A stretch of DNA of 64,000 bases, taken from assembly GCF_036320965.1 (NCBI RefSeq), contig NC_092276.1, forward strand, positions 6,484,782 through 6,548,781, in the 5' to 3' direction. The stretch comes from Panulirus ornatus. Lineage: Eukaryota; Arthropoda; Malacostraca; Decapoda; Palinuridae. The translations under genes and the position numbers were made by a program. The notes beneath the pieces are model-generated. The model was not told where the DNA came from, ran no database searches, and saw nothing but the letters and a program-made list of their open reading frames with translations. This document shows positions 1 through 12,796 of this stretch, piece after piece; the stretch's first letter is position 1, and every line of letters starts with the position of its first letter.

Positions 1-1180
1 ACTCCCAGATATCTAAAACACTTCACTTCCTCCAGTTTTTCTCCATTCAAACTCACCTCCCAATTGACTTGACCCTCACCCCTACTGTACCTAATAACCT
101 TGCTCTTATTCACATTTACTCTCAACTTTCTTCTTCCACACACTTTACCAAACTCAGTCACCAGCTTCTGCAGTTTCTCACATGAATCAGCCACCAGCGC
201 TGTATCATCAGCGAACAACAATTGACTCACTTCCCAAGCTCTCTCATCCCCAACAGACTTCATACTTGCCCCTCTTTCCAGGACTCTTGCATTTACCTCC
301 TTTACAACCCCATCCATAAACAAATTAAACAACCATGGAGACATCACACACCCCTGCCGCAAACCTACATTCACTGAGAACCAATCACTTTCCTCTCTTC
401 CTACACGTACACATGCCTTACATCCTCGATAAAAACTTTTCACTGCTTCTAACAACTTGCCTCCCACACCATATTCAGAGGTATATTAGTAAATTATGAC
501 AAACTGAATAACCTCTTGCCTCGGTATTTTGAATACTCACCTTTATCCCCTTACCTTTATACAATGGCACTATACATGCATTCTGCCAATCTTCAGTCAG
601 CCCATCATGATTCATACATACACCTGAAAATCCTTACCAAGCAATCAACACATGTCATCCCTTTCTAAACAAATTTAACTAATACCATCCACTCCAGCTG
701 CCCTGCCACATTTCATCTTACTGAAGGCTTAAGGCTTTCATCAACCCTTCTCTCTTCACCAAACCATTCTCTATGACTCTCTCACTTCCCATACAACCCT
801 GAACTACACACCCTAAGTGTGCCACCATATCATCAAATGCATTTAACAGTCCTTCAAAACACTCACTCCATCTCCTCACATCCCCACTATTTGTTACCAA
901 TCCCATTTTCCTCACTTAACCAATGCTCCTATTTGTTCTCCCTCTTTTGCATATTATCAACCTCCTTCCGAAACATCTTATTCTCCCTAAAGTTTACCGA
1001 TAGTCAACCAAACTTTCATTTGCCCTCTTTTTCAACCCCTGCACCTTCCTCTTGACCTTGTCACTTTTCTCTTCATACATCCCAATCATTTGCACTCTTG
1101 CCCATTAAGTACCACCCAAATGCTTCTCTTTTCTCTTTCACTAGTAACTTTAATTCTTCATCCCATAACACATTACTCTT
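1..1180 (-). mobile_element. RTE-like retrotransposon fragment, decayed, cut by window edge
   Basis: Read on the minus strand, this matches the reverse transcriptase and the linker upstream of it in the better copies at 14569-17346 and 21242-24447. The window edge cuts it within the RT C-terminal half. Positions 1-470 are close to the young copies. Around 470-535 about 300 nt of the RT middle are missing and replaced by a short unrelated AT-rich stretch. From 535 to about 1180 the match continues through the linker, but with many substitutions and frameshifts. No long open frame remains. It is a dead copy. Confidence 0.85.
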
Positions 1181-4100
1181 TTTAATGTGCCCATAATAAA
1201 TAAGTTCTGCACTTACACAACAGCACTGATGTTCTCTCCTTACATAGGATGATAATTTCAATCAATAATTATATACATTACTTCTTGCTTGAAAAAATTT
1301 AAGGAGAGGGGTAAAGGTTCATCAAAATAGAAACTGACATCATTGGGAAGGACACCTAAAGAGATGATGAGCCACAAACAGGATTCTCAAATGACAAAGC
1401 AGCACTTTGCTGGGTGGCCTTTTTGAAGATTTCTTTCAGTGTCATCTCCCTTAATAACATTAGTTTATGTCTGAACAGTTTCTCTTTTAATTCATTAACA
1501 GCCATAATCTCTTGCTCTGATATATGCATGGTGTTCAAGCCCATTCACTATGTCACATTCAGCAAGGCATCTGTGAGCACTTTTCCAAACTAGTTCTCAG
1601 TGACATTTACATCATTACTACTATCATCACACTTACCCTGTATTAATGCCATTTCTTCAATCCCTTAACAGTCATAGAATGCATGACAGGAATTTCACTG
1701 CTAAAACTCAACACTTCCTTGATAGCTGCTTAATCTAGCTTATTCACATATACCAATGGTAAATCTTTTGCATAATTAAAGTGGTCTCATATTCTCTTTA
1801 CATACGTAATCAAGGGTCTCATATTCTCTTTTCAAAGTTCAAATGAAATCCTTCAGTCTTCATTTGGAGCATCATCTTCACTGGACATTGTTTTAGGCCA
1901 AAGACTGAACAAAGTATATGAAACTGTCTAACTGTTGCCAAGTGTTAGCAGCTGCTTAAACTCCTTTGGAAGCCTGTAACTATGCCTATGTCCCAGTTCA
2001 GTGCAGCAAGCATATTAAAATATATACCCTTAACTCCCCAACTAGAACTCACATTGGCTTTGATCAATTTTGTGTTGGTGGTATTCTCGCAATAATATAT
2101 TAAGCAGAACAGTTCAAATATGGAGATATGTATTATTCACAAATGGTAATGCTCCAGAATCCATAAGATGGAACAAAATCGTTCATGATTAGCGAGATAT
2201 GGGACAGGGGCTAGTGATTTATGTGTAGTAATCAGTTTAGGTGGTTTTGGTAAGAACTGATGTATATGGGTATAGTTTCATGGAATGATCTTCCACTCAG
2301 TCAAACCAGGTGTTTTTAAGAAACTAGAAGTCTTTTTATGGCATAAGTGCTCATGATCTTATGTTTGTTACTAGTTCATATTTTTTTCTACATTAGTGTT
2401 AGTAATTGTGTTCAATCTTCTTAGTTTTTTACTTAATGTGCAACCAATGTATTTCTATCCAGTTCAGCTATACTTTTTACTCGTTTCTCCATTACCTGGT
2501 TACCATCACTTATTTTGAATTGGAAGCAATATGTTGATTAAAGTTTCATCATTCCATAAAAAAATACAACTGCAAGACGAGACTATAACAATGATATTTT
2601 TTGTAAATATATCTGCTAACTGTAAATGTTGGGGAGGTTTTTCATATGTTCTATTAATTTCTATCATTATTTCACATACACTTATAAATCCCATGTTTTC
2701 CTAGATCTTCATAACCCTCCCCACTAATCTACTCCTGCACGATAGATGAAAAATGATCCAAATCACGTCTCGCTAGTATTGCTCTATTCTCCTTAAAGAA
2801 TAATATTACTGCAAGACGAAATCAATGACAATCTATATTTAAAGTCAACTTTATACTGTTGTGCATATCTAACAACTGTTAAATGCTACATACAGTCTTA
2901 CCCAAGACTATACAATATGTAAACATATCCCTAATGTTCATCTATGATGACCAGTAATGATGACACTGCCCTGAGATAAACTCAGGTGATAGCCTGCCTG
3001 TTTCAAAGACTTTCTAAGCAAGCATTCTAATTTAGGCTTATTAGGCCTATGTAGTAACCCATTCATTTCCAAAAACGATTATGAATTCAGAAACAGCATC
3101 ATTTAATTTTGTATACCACCGTAAAAACTTTAAACAAGCAGAGGAGCAATTAACGTTTTGGAACTTCCTTCCTAAGACCAGGAAATCCCGACGACCCGGC
3201 AAACATTGTACCCAAGTCCACCAGCTCGTCCACTTGTACAACACTTCTCATAACATTTACCTTCCAATGGCTGTTTTCATCCCAGGAAACATGATACCCA
3301 ATTAACTTCAACGTCCTTACCCGGTATTGAGGAGCATTGTCATTATGAAGATATCGATGTGTAATGTTGCCTAAACTGGCCACAGGGCTGTGATTCCTTG
3401 GCTGCCTGATAAGTACTACCAAGACAGAATACCATAATGGCGACGTCTGACAACTTATACTTACAACTCTACTCAATAGATGTCTGTAAAGTAAATGTTG
3501 TTCAATATAGCTTTTTAAATGCCATAAGTATATCGTTTGGTGTTACCGGATTCCGCATGCATGAGGTTACATCGCAAATGAAAAATCATTTTGGGTCAGA
3601 ATTAATTTGTGGGACTACTGTCTCGTCGAAAATCACCCTCTAAAGGATTGCACATTTCCCTGCTACTGAAAGTAGCACAGCCTTGAGTTGCAGGAGCCCC
3701 TAGGAAAGAAGGTATGGGTAACACTAGCACTATGTCTTAGAAAGAGGTCTTGAGATGGCTATCCCTAAAATGAATACCTATCGGTTTATCTATACAAGGC
3801 TGGCTTTAAATGAATGTGGGTCTAGTCCATACACAAAACACCTATCACTACCACCCCAGCCAGCAGGAGTGTAGCTACAACCATTATATTCCCCCGGGCT
3901 TTATCATCCGCACAATGTACACGGATTTTAGGGGTTCCAATGCACATGGGAAACAAGTGAGAATTGCAAGTTCTTTTTCATAATTTTTCTGTGTAGACGC
4001 ATTGTGTAAAATGGTACTTCTCGGAAAGAAAATTGGGATGTAAAATGGTGTTTGTTAAACGAGCTGACTTACAAGTATATACTGGAATGCAAATAAGTCT

Positions 4101-6050
4101 TACAATAAAAGAAAATAAATAGATGCTGGACACTTAAGCACGTGTTTTATTGGCTTGGTAAAGAATGTACTTTCGTTAGTGAAGGGGTTAATTACCTACC
4201 AAGTGAGAGTTTGTTAGTTTAAATTAAGTTCTGTTCCTTTTCAGAGTAACCTTTTAATGAAATTATATGATAAACTTGTCAGAAATGTGACACGTACTTT
4301 TGCATATTTTAAATCAGAAAGAAATGATTAGTTAAATGTTTTAAACAAATATAACTGTCTATGATTTTTGCCTGGACACATTCGTAAATCAAGGTATGAT
4401 ATAAATAATTTTGGGATATACAATTATCAATAGACAACGATAACACTAATTCTTTTAACACCGAGAACCAGCTGCAGCCATAGCATAATTCCAATAATTG
4501 GACACACGCCTTGGCTTCCTCGTTATTGCCTGGAACCATCACTAACTGTAGCCGTCTCTTAGCCATTGTTTTAGTCGAAAATGCTGGTCACGAGCAGCAG
4601 ATATTGATGCCATGCTTCAAATAAAATGTAAGAAGGGCTAAGTTGATAGAGAAGTTATGAGTGCAAAATAATGAGCTGAAAGGAAGTGGAAATTCTTCCT
4701 TAAAAAAGTGGTGGTATGTTAGGGAAAACATGAGGCATTATTTTCTTTCCTGGAGCTAGATTCTTTACGAAGAATTCTTAATTGAGTTCTAAGAATCCTC
4801 TTTTAGTGATCTCAATGACGAGGATAAACTTTCTTCAGTGGAAAATTTCCAAATGTCAAATAATATAGTGGCAAACGGAACGTAAAGACTGAAATAAGAA
4901 GGTAAAAAATTCAAAGCTTGGCTGTAGGGCTAGCTTTTACTTTCAGTAGACTAAGATTATTTTCTTTTTTTAGTTAATTTTCTTTTTTCATCTATCCTTC
5001 CAACGGATTTTCAGTTTTGAAATGCCCGCGCCAAGTACCTGAATATCCATCTGGTGGCAAGTGCGGCAACTACACGTAAACATTAAGATAATCTGGTGTT
5101 TCCTCCGTCAATTTTTTTTTATTTCTTTCACTATTTGTAAGTCATGAATGAGTCAGCTACATATGTATTGTGGAATTGTGTTGTTTGATAATCCTGGGGT
5201 AGTATCAGTGAAGTTTCCTGTAACTTTCAGTGATAATAGTCATTAAGTTCTTGATTGTTATACGCTACGGTAGAGTGAACTGAGTTTTTAACTTATTTTA
5301 CTATTTTCCAGCTGTGGTAGATCATCCATTAGGCACGCAATGCACGGCTTAAGACTCGTGCATATTATAAGAGAACTATGAAGTATACAAGTGGATATAA
5401 GCTAATATCAAGCTTGAGACGAACTCCAGTATTACTAATGGCGTCAAAAAGCCATAGCCTTCAGAAGCAGGAAAAAAAAAGGGAAAAGAAAAGACGAAAA
5501 TGAAGCTTCACTCACACGATAAAGGCAGGTGATTTTTTGTTTGCAATCTTTGATTCCTATAAAGCTAGTTCGCCAGAGTTACCATGTTCTGTAATGGACG
5601 CTATGTACAGTAAGAACTACCACAGATCATTTTAAGTATAGGTAGCTGGATAGCAAAACCATTATTAGTAAGCAAGTGTTATTTACGAGGTGATGTATGA
5701 CATAAAAGAAGAAAGCTGAAAATATGAGAAATTTTTGATACGCTTGCAAGCAAATTAGCTGGCTAGTTTTCACTAAACGCTGGTCTCTTAATTTTAGAGA
5801 ACTTGCCAGTCAGAATAGTGGCCAGCTACACAGTCATCAGTTAGCTCTTATCTGCATATTTAGAATGAAAGTCTTGGAATGTTTGCAAATGAATGAGTTA
5901 TGTAACAGGAAAACGTATGTATATCAACCAAAATAAAAAAATCGCCCAAAAAGTTGCGCGATTTCTCGCAGTAGCATTGCTGTGTATGCCTTCTTTGACA
6001 TAAAATTATACAAGAAAATTCTTACACTGACAAGATATAGTCTTTGGTAT
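1181..6050. other. Intergenic stretch without a recognised gene
   Basis: AT-rich sequence with only short open frames. Two were examined. One on the minus strand at 3150-3476 has a short stretch recalling DDE transposases but no further support. One on the minus strand at 4309-4566 begins with a plausible ATG. I see no element ends, TIRs, tRNA or promoter cluster here. Confidence 0.5.
4309..4566 (-). CDS. Unrecognised small ORF (85 codons), possible first exon
   Basis: The minus-strand frame opens with MAKRRLQLVMVPGNNEEAKA and runs 85 codons. The first 45 or so codons have mixed, coding-like codon choice, while the last third is AT-rich and looks like read-through into intron or intergenic DNA. 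I do not recognise the protein. It could be the first exon of a host gene or a chance ORF; there is no splice donor I would commit to and no recognisable neighbouring exon. Confidence 0.15.
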   Translation of the reverse strand: MAKRRLQLVMVPGNNEEAKACVQLLELCYGCSWFSVLKELVLSLSIDNCISQNYLYHTLIYECVQAKIIDSYICLKHLTNHFFLI

Positions 6051-6059
6051 TTGACCAAG

Positions 6060-6780
6060 TTGACCGACGTAATTTTAAACTTTTCCAAGATTTTTCTCTC
6101 ATTCATACTTGTCCTCCGTTTCCTGCGTTGGCGAGTAAGTGCCAGGAACATACGGGAAAAAAAAGACGCACTCCCTTTCATCCATTCTTAACTGTCATGT
6201 GTAATGTACCGAAACCACAGCTCCCATTTACAACCAGGCCCGACAGATCTCTCCTTGATTTCCCCCTGCCGCTTATCATGCCTTGGTTCAGTCCATTTAT
6301 AGTACGTCAACCCCTGTATACCACATCGTTCCGGTCCACTTTGTTCCATGCACGCCTTTCACCCTCCTACACGTTCAGGCCCCGATCATTCAAAATCTTC
6401 TCTCCACCTTTCCATCTTTAATTTGGTCTCCACTTTCTCTTTGTCCCCTCCACTTCAGAATATATGTAATATCTTTGTCAGCCTTTGCTCGCTCTTTCTC
6501 GTCATATATCCAAACAATTTCAGTACACTTTTCAGCTCAACAACACTCTTTATTACCATAACTTTCTTTTACCTTTTTATTACTCGATCAAACCATTTTA
6601 CACCATATACTGTTTGCAGACATTTCGTTTCCAGCACATCCACCCTTGTCCGCACATCATCTATATCCCATTCATATCACACCATGACAGGTTGGCACTG
6701 GTGTTCATGCCTGTTTTTCGCTTTCGTAGGTATAACGACGTCTCTTTCCACACATTCCTCAAAGCTTCCAGTACCTTCGC
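6060..6780 (-). mobile_element. Old RTE 3' end (long-tail form)
   Basis: The minus strand carries a decayed RT C-terminus and the 3' UTR of the RTE family. Recognisable parts are the block equivalent to CCGAAACCACAGCTCCC near 6210, the 'GACAGCACGTCAACCCCGGTATACCACATCG' region near 6300 (diverged), and the C-terminal RT codons to about 6780. The presence of the 'AACCACAGCTCCC' block marks it as a long-tail copy. It has many mismatches and no usable ORF. Confidence 0.75.
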
Positions 6781-6788
6781 CTTTTCAG

Positions 6789-6898
6789 TGCAGGTGGTTC
6801 AGGTGTACACTGCAGATGGTTCAGTTTTACAGTGCAAATGTTTCAGATGTACAGTGCAGATGGTTCGGGTGTACAGTGCAGATGGTTCAAGTGTACGG
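6789..6898. repeat. 22-bp minisatellite, 5 units
   Basis: Five consecutive 22-bp units of the form TGCAGATGGTTCRGGTGTAC plus two bases, with one to four changes per unit. It begins at the end of the old RTE copy. Confidence 0.85.
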
Positions 6899-7165
6899 TA
6901 CAGTGTACGTGAACGCAAACACCTATCACATGTGTGCCACAGTAATACCTGAAGGATGAGTTGAGGTTGGTCCGCCTGGCTGGAGTCTGTATGTACAATC
7001 TGAGGTGTACACCTCCACCTCTGTGTGGTCTGTTAACGTACCACTGCGGGGGGTGGATTACCACACAGGGCCACCTGGTGCCTCTGTGTCACATGATGGT
7101 AGTAATACCCTAACATTATGGTACTAGAAGCACTAGAAAGGTCTTACACAGAGTCTACGTGATAT

Positions 7166-8550
7166 GATGTATGGGTAACTGGTGACTGAGGGAATGGTGT
7201 TATGATATATGGGAGACTGGTGACTGAGGGAATGGTGTCATGATACATGGGAGACTGGTGACTGAGGGAATGGTGTCATGATACATGGGAGACTGGTGAC
7301 TGAGGGAATGGTGTCATGATATATGGGAGACTGGTGACTGAGGGAATGGTGTCATGATACATGGGAGACTGGTGACTTAGGGAATGGTGTCATGATACAT
7401 GGGAGACTGGTGACTGAGGGAATGGTGTCATGATATATGGGAGACTGGTGTCATGATACATGGGAGACTGGTGAATGAGGGAATGGTGTCATGATACATG
7501 GGAGACTGGTGACTGAGGGAATGGTGTCATGATATATGGGAGACTGGTGTCATGATACATGGGAGACTGGTGACTTAGGGAATGGTGTCATGATACATGG
7601 GAGACTGGTGACTGAGGGAATGGTGTCATGATATATGGGAGACTGGTGACTGAGGGAATGGTGTCATGATACATGGGAGACTGGTGACTTAGGGAATGGT
7701 GTCATGATACATGGGAGACTGGTGACTGAGGGAATGGTGTCATGATATATGGGAGACTGGTGTCATGATACATGGGAGACGTGAATGAGGGAATGGTGTC
7801 ATGATACATGGGAGACTGGTGACTGAGGGAATGGTGTCATGATATATGGGAGACTGGTGACTGAGGGAATGGTGTCATGATACATGGGAGACTGGTGACT
7901 TAGGGAATGGTGTCATGATACATGGGAGACTGGTGGCTGAGGGAATGGTGTCATGATACATGGGAGACTGGTGACTGAGGGAATGGTGTCATGATACATG
8001 GGAGACTGGTGACTGAGGGAATGGTGTCATGATACATGGGAGACTGGTGACTGAGGGAATGGTGTCATGATACATGGGAGACTGGTGACTTAGGGAATGG
8101 TGTCATGATACATGGGAGACTGGTGGCTGAGGGAATGGTGTCATGATACATGGGAGACTGGTGACTGAGGGAATGGTGTCATGATACATGGGAGACTGGT
8201 GACTGAGGGAGTGGTGTCATGATATATGGGAGACTGGTGTCATGATACATGGGAGACTGGTGACTGAGGGAATGGTGTCATGATACATGGGAGACTGGTG
8301 ACTTAGGGAATGGTGTCATGATACATGGGAGACTGGTGACTGAGGGAATGGTGTCATGATACATGGGAGACTGGTGACTGAGGGAGTGGTGTCATGATAT
8401 ATGGGAGACTGGTGACTGAGGGAATGGTGTCATGATACATGGGAGACTGGTGACTTAGGGAATGGTGTCATGATATATAGGAGACTAGTGACTGAGGGAA
8501 TGGTGTCATGATACATGGGAGACTGGTGACTGAGGGAATGGTGTCATGTA
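7166..8550. repeat. 38-bp minisatellite array with higher-order variants
   Basis: Tandem units of 38 bp (CTGAGGGAATGGTGTCATGA followed by TACATGGGAGACTGGTGA) run across about 1.4 kb. Variants include TATATGGG against TACATGGG, GACTTAGG against GACTGAGG, and shortened units lacking the GACTGAGGGAATGG part (for example near 7441, 7540 and 7755). Some variant combinations recur in the same order, which suggests block duplication of several units at a time. Confidence 0.95.
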
Positions 8551-8774
8551 CGCACGCCGAGGAACAATGTGGTATTGGGAGCGATTTTTAGTTTGAGAAC
8601 TTTATTTGAGAAATGGTTGGAAGGAAAAATTTTTTGTTTGTTAGCTGAGGTGGGACAGACAACTGAATTCCCTTGGGGAAAGATGAACAGTTAGCTTGAC
8701 TGTGGACAAACTGCCGTGATCACTTTTCCAACTTATGTGGGGTCGAACCCGGCGTCCAATGAACGTGTCAGGGT

Positions 8775-9955
8775 CAGCAAGGCTGGATTGTTTGTGGTAT
8801 TTATCAATCTCAAGAAACAGTATGATAGAGATGATAGAGAGGCCTTATTATACTACGAATCTTTGGTGTACATGTAAGTAATAAATGCAGTGATAAGTTT
8901 TTTCCAGGAAAGTAAATCATGTAGTTGAACATAACGGGGTTGGGTGAGTGGTTTGGGGTGAAGGTGGGTTTGTTGTGTCAAGGATTTGTGATTGTCACCA
9001 TGGTTGTTTAAGGACAGGATGGCTGAGGAGGGGAATTTATGGGTGTTAGAGCGAGGATTGGGACTACAGTGAGGGGGAGGAGCATGAGTGAGTGAGTTCG
9101 TGTTTGTAGACGACACGGCTCTGGTGACAGACCAAGAAAGAAACTCAGAAGCTGGTGAGATAATGTGAGCTTGTGAAAGTTGAGAGTGAATGTGAACAAA
9201 AGTAAGTGACTCATAAGGTGAAAGATGGGGCTAACGTTAGTCTTGTGTGCGTTACCAAGTATGTGGAAGAAGAGGTCATTAAGATAAGATAGAAGTCTTT
9301 ATCGTCAGATTGTATATTTGATACAAAATGGAGAACAGATGAGGAATGTTTGAAGATTTAGTGGTCTGTACGTTACTACTGTAAGGCTGTATGTTTTGGA
9401 CCTTTGAGAGTTAAAGAAAGGGTGATGGTAGACATACGTATTATGTGGTGTGAAGTGGGTTGATCATGTAAGTGATGACAATACGCAAAGAGAGGTGTAG
9501 TATTAAGCACAGTCTGATTGAGAACGCTGACCAAGGTGTGGTGAAATGGTTCTCATGTATGGAGAAGATGAGCGAAGAAAAACTGATGAAGAGGATTTAC
9601 ATGGTAAAGGTAGATGGGGTAAAGGGGGAGAAGATCCAGATGGGATGGATGGATGAAGTGAAGGAGGTTTTAAGGTATCCAGGTCTGAACATTCAGGAGG
9701 GTGAGGGGCATGCATGGTACACGAGTTGGATGGACGTGACATATAATGGAAGGATGGGGCACAATGCTGATAGTAGGCTGAACCAGGATATATAAAGTGT
9801 TCAAGGTAACCCATGATGTAGTCTATGGGCTTGACGGTAGATGGTAAGGGCTGGTCTCAGTGCATTACATATGATAGAAAGTGGATGTGTACAGATGAAC
9901 ACATTGTTCATGTTCTTACGCCTGTTGCTTACGCGGGAGGGGTGATTCTGTAAAA
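8775..9955 (+). mobile_element. Old RTE fragment, RT domain to 3' end
   Basis: Plus-strand remnants follow the RT in order: a diverged '[17 protein letters not shown]' region near 8790-8860, the '[11 protein letters not shown]' region near 8975, a DDTAL remnant of the FADD catalytic box near 9108, and the C-terminal block at 9505-9795, which still reads as VVKWFSCMEKMSEEKLMKRI. The end near 9940 retains part of the terminal GCGGGAG motif. It has many stops and frameshifts. This is the most diverged RTE copy on the plus strand. Confidence 0.75.
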
Positions 9956-9966
9956 AGGAATGCGAA

Positions 9967-9968
<2 letters not shown>

Positions 9969-10015
<47 letters not shown>

Positions 10016-10026
10016 CATTATTATTA
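9969..10026. repeat. (TTA)n microsatellite
   Basis: About 19 TTA triplets with one TCA interruption, directly after the old RTE 3' end. Confidence 0.95.
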
Positions 10027-10081
10027 CATCAAACATGTTGCCATTATTTCATTCCACGAAAGTTTATTTCACATTCAAATG

Positions 10082-11716
10082 GACAACAATGATGATTTAG
10101 TGTATGATGTAACAAATGAACAATGATGATTTAGTGTATGATGTAACAAATGAACAATGATGATTTAGTGTATGATGTAACAAATGAACAACAATGATGA
10201 GTTAGTGTATGATGTAACAAATGAACAACAATGATGAGTTAGTGTATGATGTAACAAATGAACAACAATGATGAGTTAGTGTATGATGTAACAAATGAAC
10301 AACAATGATGAGTTAGTGTATGATGTAACAAATGAACAATGATGATTTAGTGTATGATGTAACAAATGAACAACAATATGAGTTAGTGTATGATGTAACA
10401 AATGAACAACAATGATGAGTTAGTGTATGATGTAACAAATGAACAACAATGATGAGTTAGTGTATGATGTAACAAATGAACAATGATGATTTAGTGTATG
10501 ATGTAACAAATGAACAACAATATGAGTTAGTGTATGATGTAACAAATGAACAACAATGATGAGTTAGTGTACGATGTAACAAATGAACAACAATGATGAG
10601 TTAGTGTATGATGTAACAAATGAACAACAATGATGAGTTAGTGTACGATGTAACAAATGAACAACAATGATGAGTTAGTGTATGATGTAACAAATGAACA
10701 ACAATGATGAGTTAGTGTATGGTGGAACAAATGAACAACAATGATGAGGTAGTGTAAGATGTAACAAATGAACAACAATGATGAGGTAGTGTAAGATGTA
10801 ACAAATGAACAACAATGATGAGTTAGTGTATGATGTAACAAATGAACAACAATGATGAGTTAGTGTATGATGTAACAAATGAACAACAATGATGAGTTAG
10901 TGTATGATGTAACAAATGAACAATGATGATTTAGTGTATGATGTAACAAATGAACAACAATATGAGTTAGTGTATGATGTAACAAATGAACAACAATGAT
11001 GAGATAGTGTATGATGTAACAAATGAACAACAATGATGAGTTAGTGTATGATGCAACAAATGAACAACAATGATGAGTTAGTGTACGATGTAACAAATGA
11101 ACAACAATGATGAGTTAGTGTATGATGTAACAAATGAACAACAATGATGAGTTAGTGTATGGTGGAACAAATGAACAACAATGATGAGGTAGTGTAAGAT
11201 GTAACAAATGAACAACAATGATGAGTTAGTGTATGATGTAACAAATGAACAACAATGATGAGTTAGTGTATGGTGGAACAAATGAACAACAATGATGAGT
11301 TAGTGTAAGATGTAACAAATGAACAACAATGATGAGTTAGTGTACGATGTAACAAATGAACAACAATGATGAGTTAGTGTATGATGTAACAAATGAACAA
11401 CAATGATGAGTTAGTGTATGATGTAACAAATGAACAACAATGATGAGTTAGTGTATGATGTAACAAATGAACAATGATGAGTTAGTGTATGATGTAACAA
11501 ATGAACAACAATGATGAGTTAGTGTATGATGTAACAAATGAACAACAATGATGAGTTAGTGTATGATGTAACAAATGAACAACAATGATGAGTTAGTGTA
11601 TGATGTAACAAATGAACAACAATGATGAGTTAGTGTATGATGTAACAAATGAACAACAATGATGAGTTAGTGTATGATGGAACAAATGAACAACAATGAT
11701 GAGTTAGTGTATGATG
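10082..11716. repeat. 37-bp minisatellite array
   Basis: Tandem 37-bp units (AACAACAATGATGAGTTAGT then GTATGATGTAACAAATG) over about 1.6 kb, with a 34-bp variant lacking one ACA, and TATGATG, TACGATG, TAAGATG and TATGGTG variants. Minus-strand open frames across it (HHTLTHHCCSFVTSY type) come from absence of stops in the unit. 37 is not a multiple of 3, so these frames are not evidence for a protein. Confidence 0.95.
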
Positions 11717-12485
11717 ATGATATGATTGTGTTGTGTTGGAATCGTGTTGTGTTCGAGGTAGTAAGTGGAGGAGGTTGGTGAGTCTACCTTGAGTTCTTCC
11801 GTTCATCTTTCACTCTAGAGAGGCAGCCAGTTACTGTATGCCATGCGAATTTAGTCTTTGTATATGATGTAAACAAGACACACAGTTAAACGTATAAAAA
11901 ACTGTAACATTTGAATGATGGTTCAGGAGGGCAAGGTGTGTGCGGAAGACATGGGAGACGTTTATGTTGGAGAGTAGGAAGCAGGCAGATAGTGAGGAAG
12001 GTTCCGTGGTCGGGCCGGCCCCACCATTCATATGAGAGCTAGCTAGGCTAGGATGACTACCACTCGTACTTGCTGACCTCCTGTACATAACACATTGCTT
12101 GTGGGTACAAAGTACAGTAACTTGACACTTGCAAGGAAGTAGAAAAAGACGTTAATTTTAAAGTGGATCTCTAGAATGTAGAGAAACTAGAACAATCATT
12201 TTATAATGTTGGAAATGTAGGTGAAGTGGTGGGCAAATATGAAGTGTGATCGTGTCATGACATCGGTACCAACATGTTGACTCATACATGTAAAGTTTTT
12301 ATTGTATAGGTAAACTATCAAGTCCATAATGAAACTAAGATGATTTATATATTTACTGGAAGACATTTATGTAGAATTAATGAATGTAAAGGTGCTCCAC
12401 CTGGGCTGGGTTGTGGGGTTGAGCAAGTCAGGAGGCTGGCCAGGTCATCACCATCATGTGAGTAACGCGGGTCAGGTGAGGTTGT
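11717..12485. other. Unique intergenic sequence
   Basis: Between the 37-bp array and the CAGCTGAC cluster I see no gene, element end or tandem repeat. Confidence 0.5.
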
Positions 12486-12670
12486 GGCTGACATCTGTAG
12501 ATCAGCTGACACCGGGAGTCGGTCAGCTACATGAACATTACACTTCATGTAAGCTGACACCTTGAGCTGGTCACCTGATTGGCCAATATTGACGTCTCTA
12601 CTGAAAATCACGTCAGCTGACATCTTTAGCTCGTCCAATGGGTAATAACGGCGCTTCAGCTGACAACCGC
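12486..12670. promoter_or_regulatory. Degenerate ~60-bp repeat with CAGCTGAC palindromes, CCAAT and CRE-like sites
   Basis: Three related units begin near 12486, 12551 and 12612, each with a core like AGCTGACAYCTTTAGCTSGTC. GTCAGCTGAC at 12612-12621 is a perfect palindrome containing a CAGCTG E-box. ATTGGCCAAT near 12578 and CCAAT near 12634 are CCAAT-type sites, and TGACGTC near 12590 is CRE-like. This may be a promoter or enhancer, or simply an old tandem repeat. No gene was recognised beside it. Confidence 0.3.
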
Positions 12671-12710
12671 GCATTACCTTACAGAAACAACAAAGCAGCG
12701 ACAAAGCAAA

Positions 12711-12734
12711 GAAAAAAAAAAAAGAAAAAAAAAG

Positions 12735-12791
<57 letters not shown>

Positions 12792-12796
12792 TTATT
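12711..12796. repeat. A-run, (TA)n and T-run joining the cluster to an RTE tail
   Basis: A-rich run, then (TA)n at about 12738-12774, then a T-run to about 12793. The T-run is the complement of the A tail of the minus-strand RTE 3' end that follows. Confidence 0.9.

Noticed and set aside
2560..2900. Two GCAAGACGA segments with similar following sequence (2572 and 2812)
   Set aside because: Similarity is short and weak in AT-rich DNA; could be chance.
3150..3476. Minus-strand ORF containing LHNDNAP, recalling the DNAP motif of mariner transposases
   Set aside because: No upstream or downstream mariner motifs in a consistent frame, no TIR and no TA boundary found; one short resemblance is not enough.
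5020..5090. CCCGCGCC and ATCTGGTGGCAAGTGCGGC as E2F- or CTCF-like sites
   Set aside because: Single short matches with no supporting gene or conservation.
9472..9795. 107-codon ORF as an independent gene
   Set aside because: It aligns with the RT C-terminus of the RTE family and is part of an old copy.
10638..11281. Minus-strand ORFs with HHTLTHHCCSFVTSY repeats
   Set aside because: They come from a 37-bp minisatellite lacking stops; the period is not a multiple of 3 and the frame drifts.
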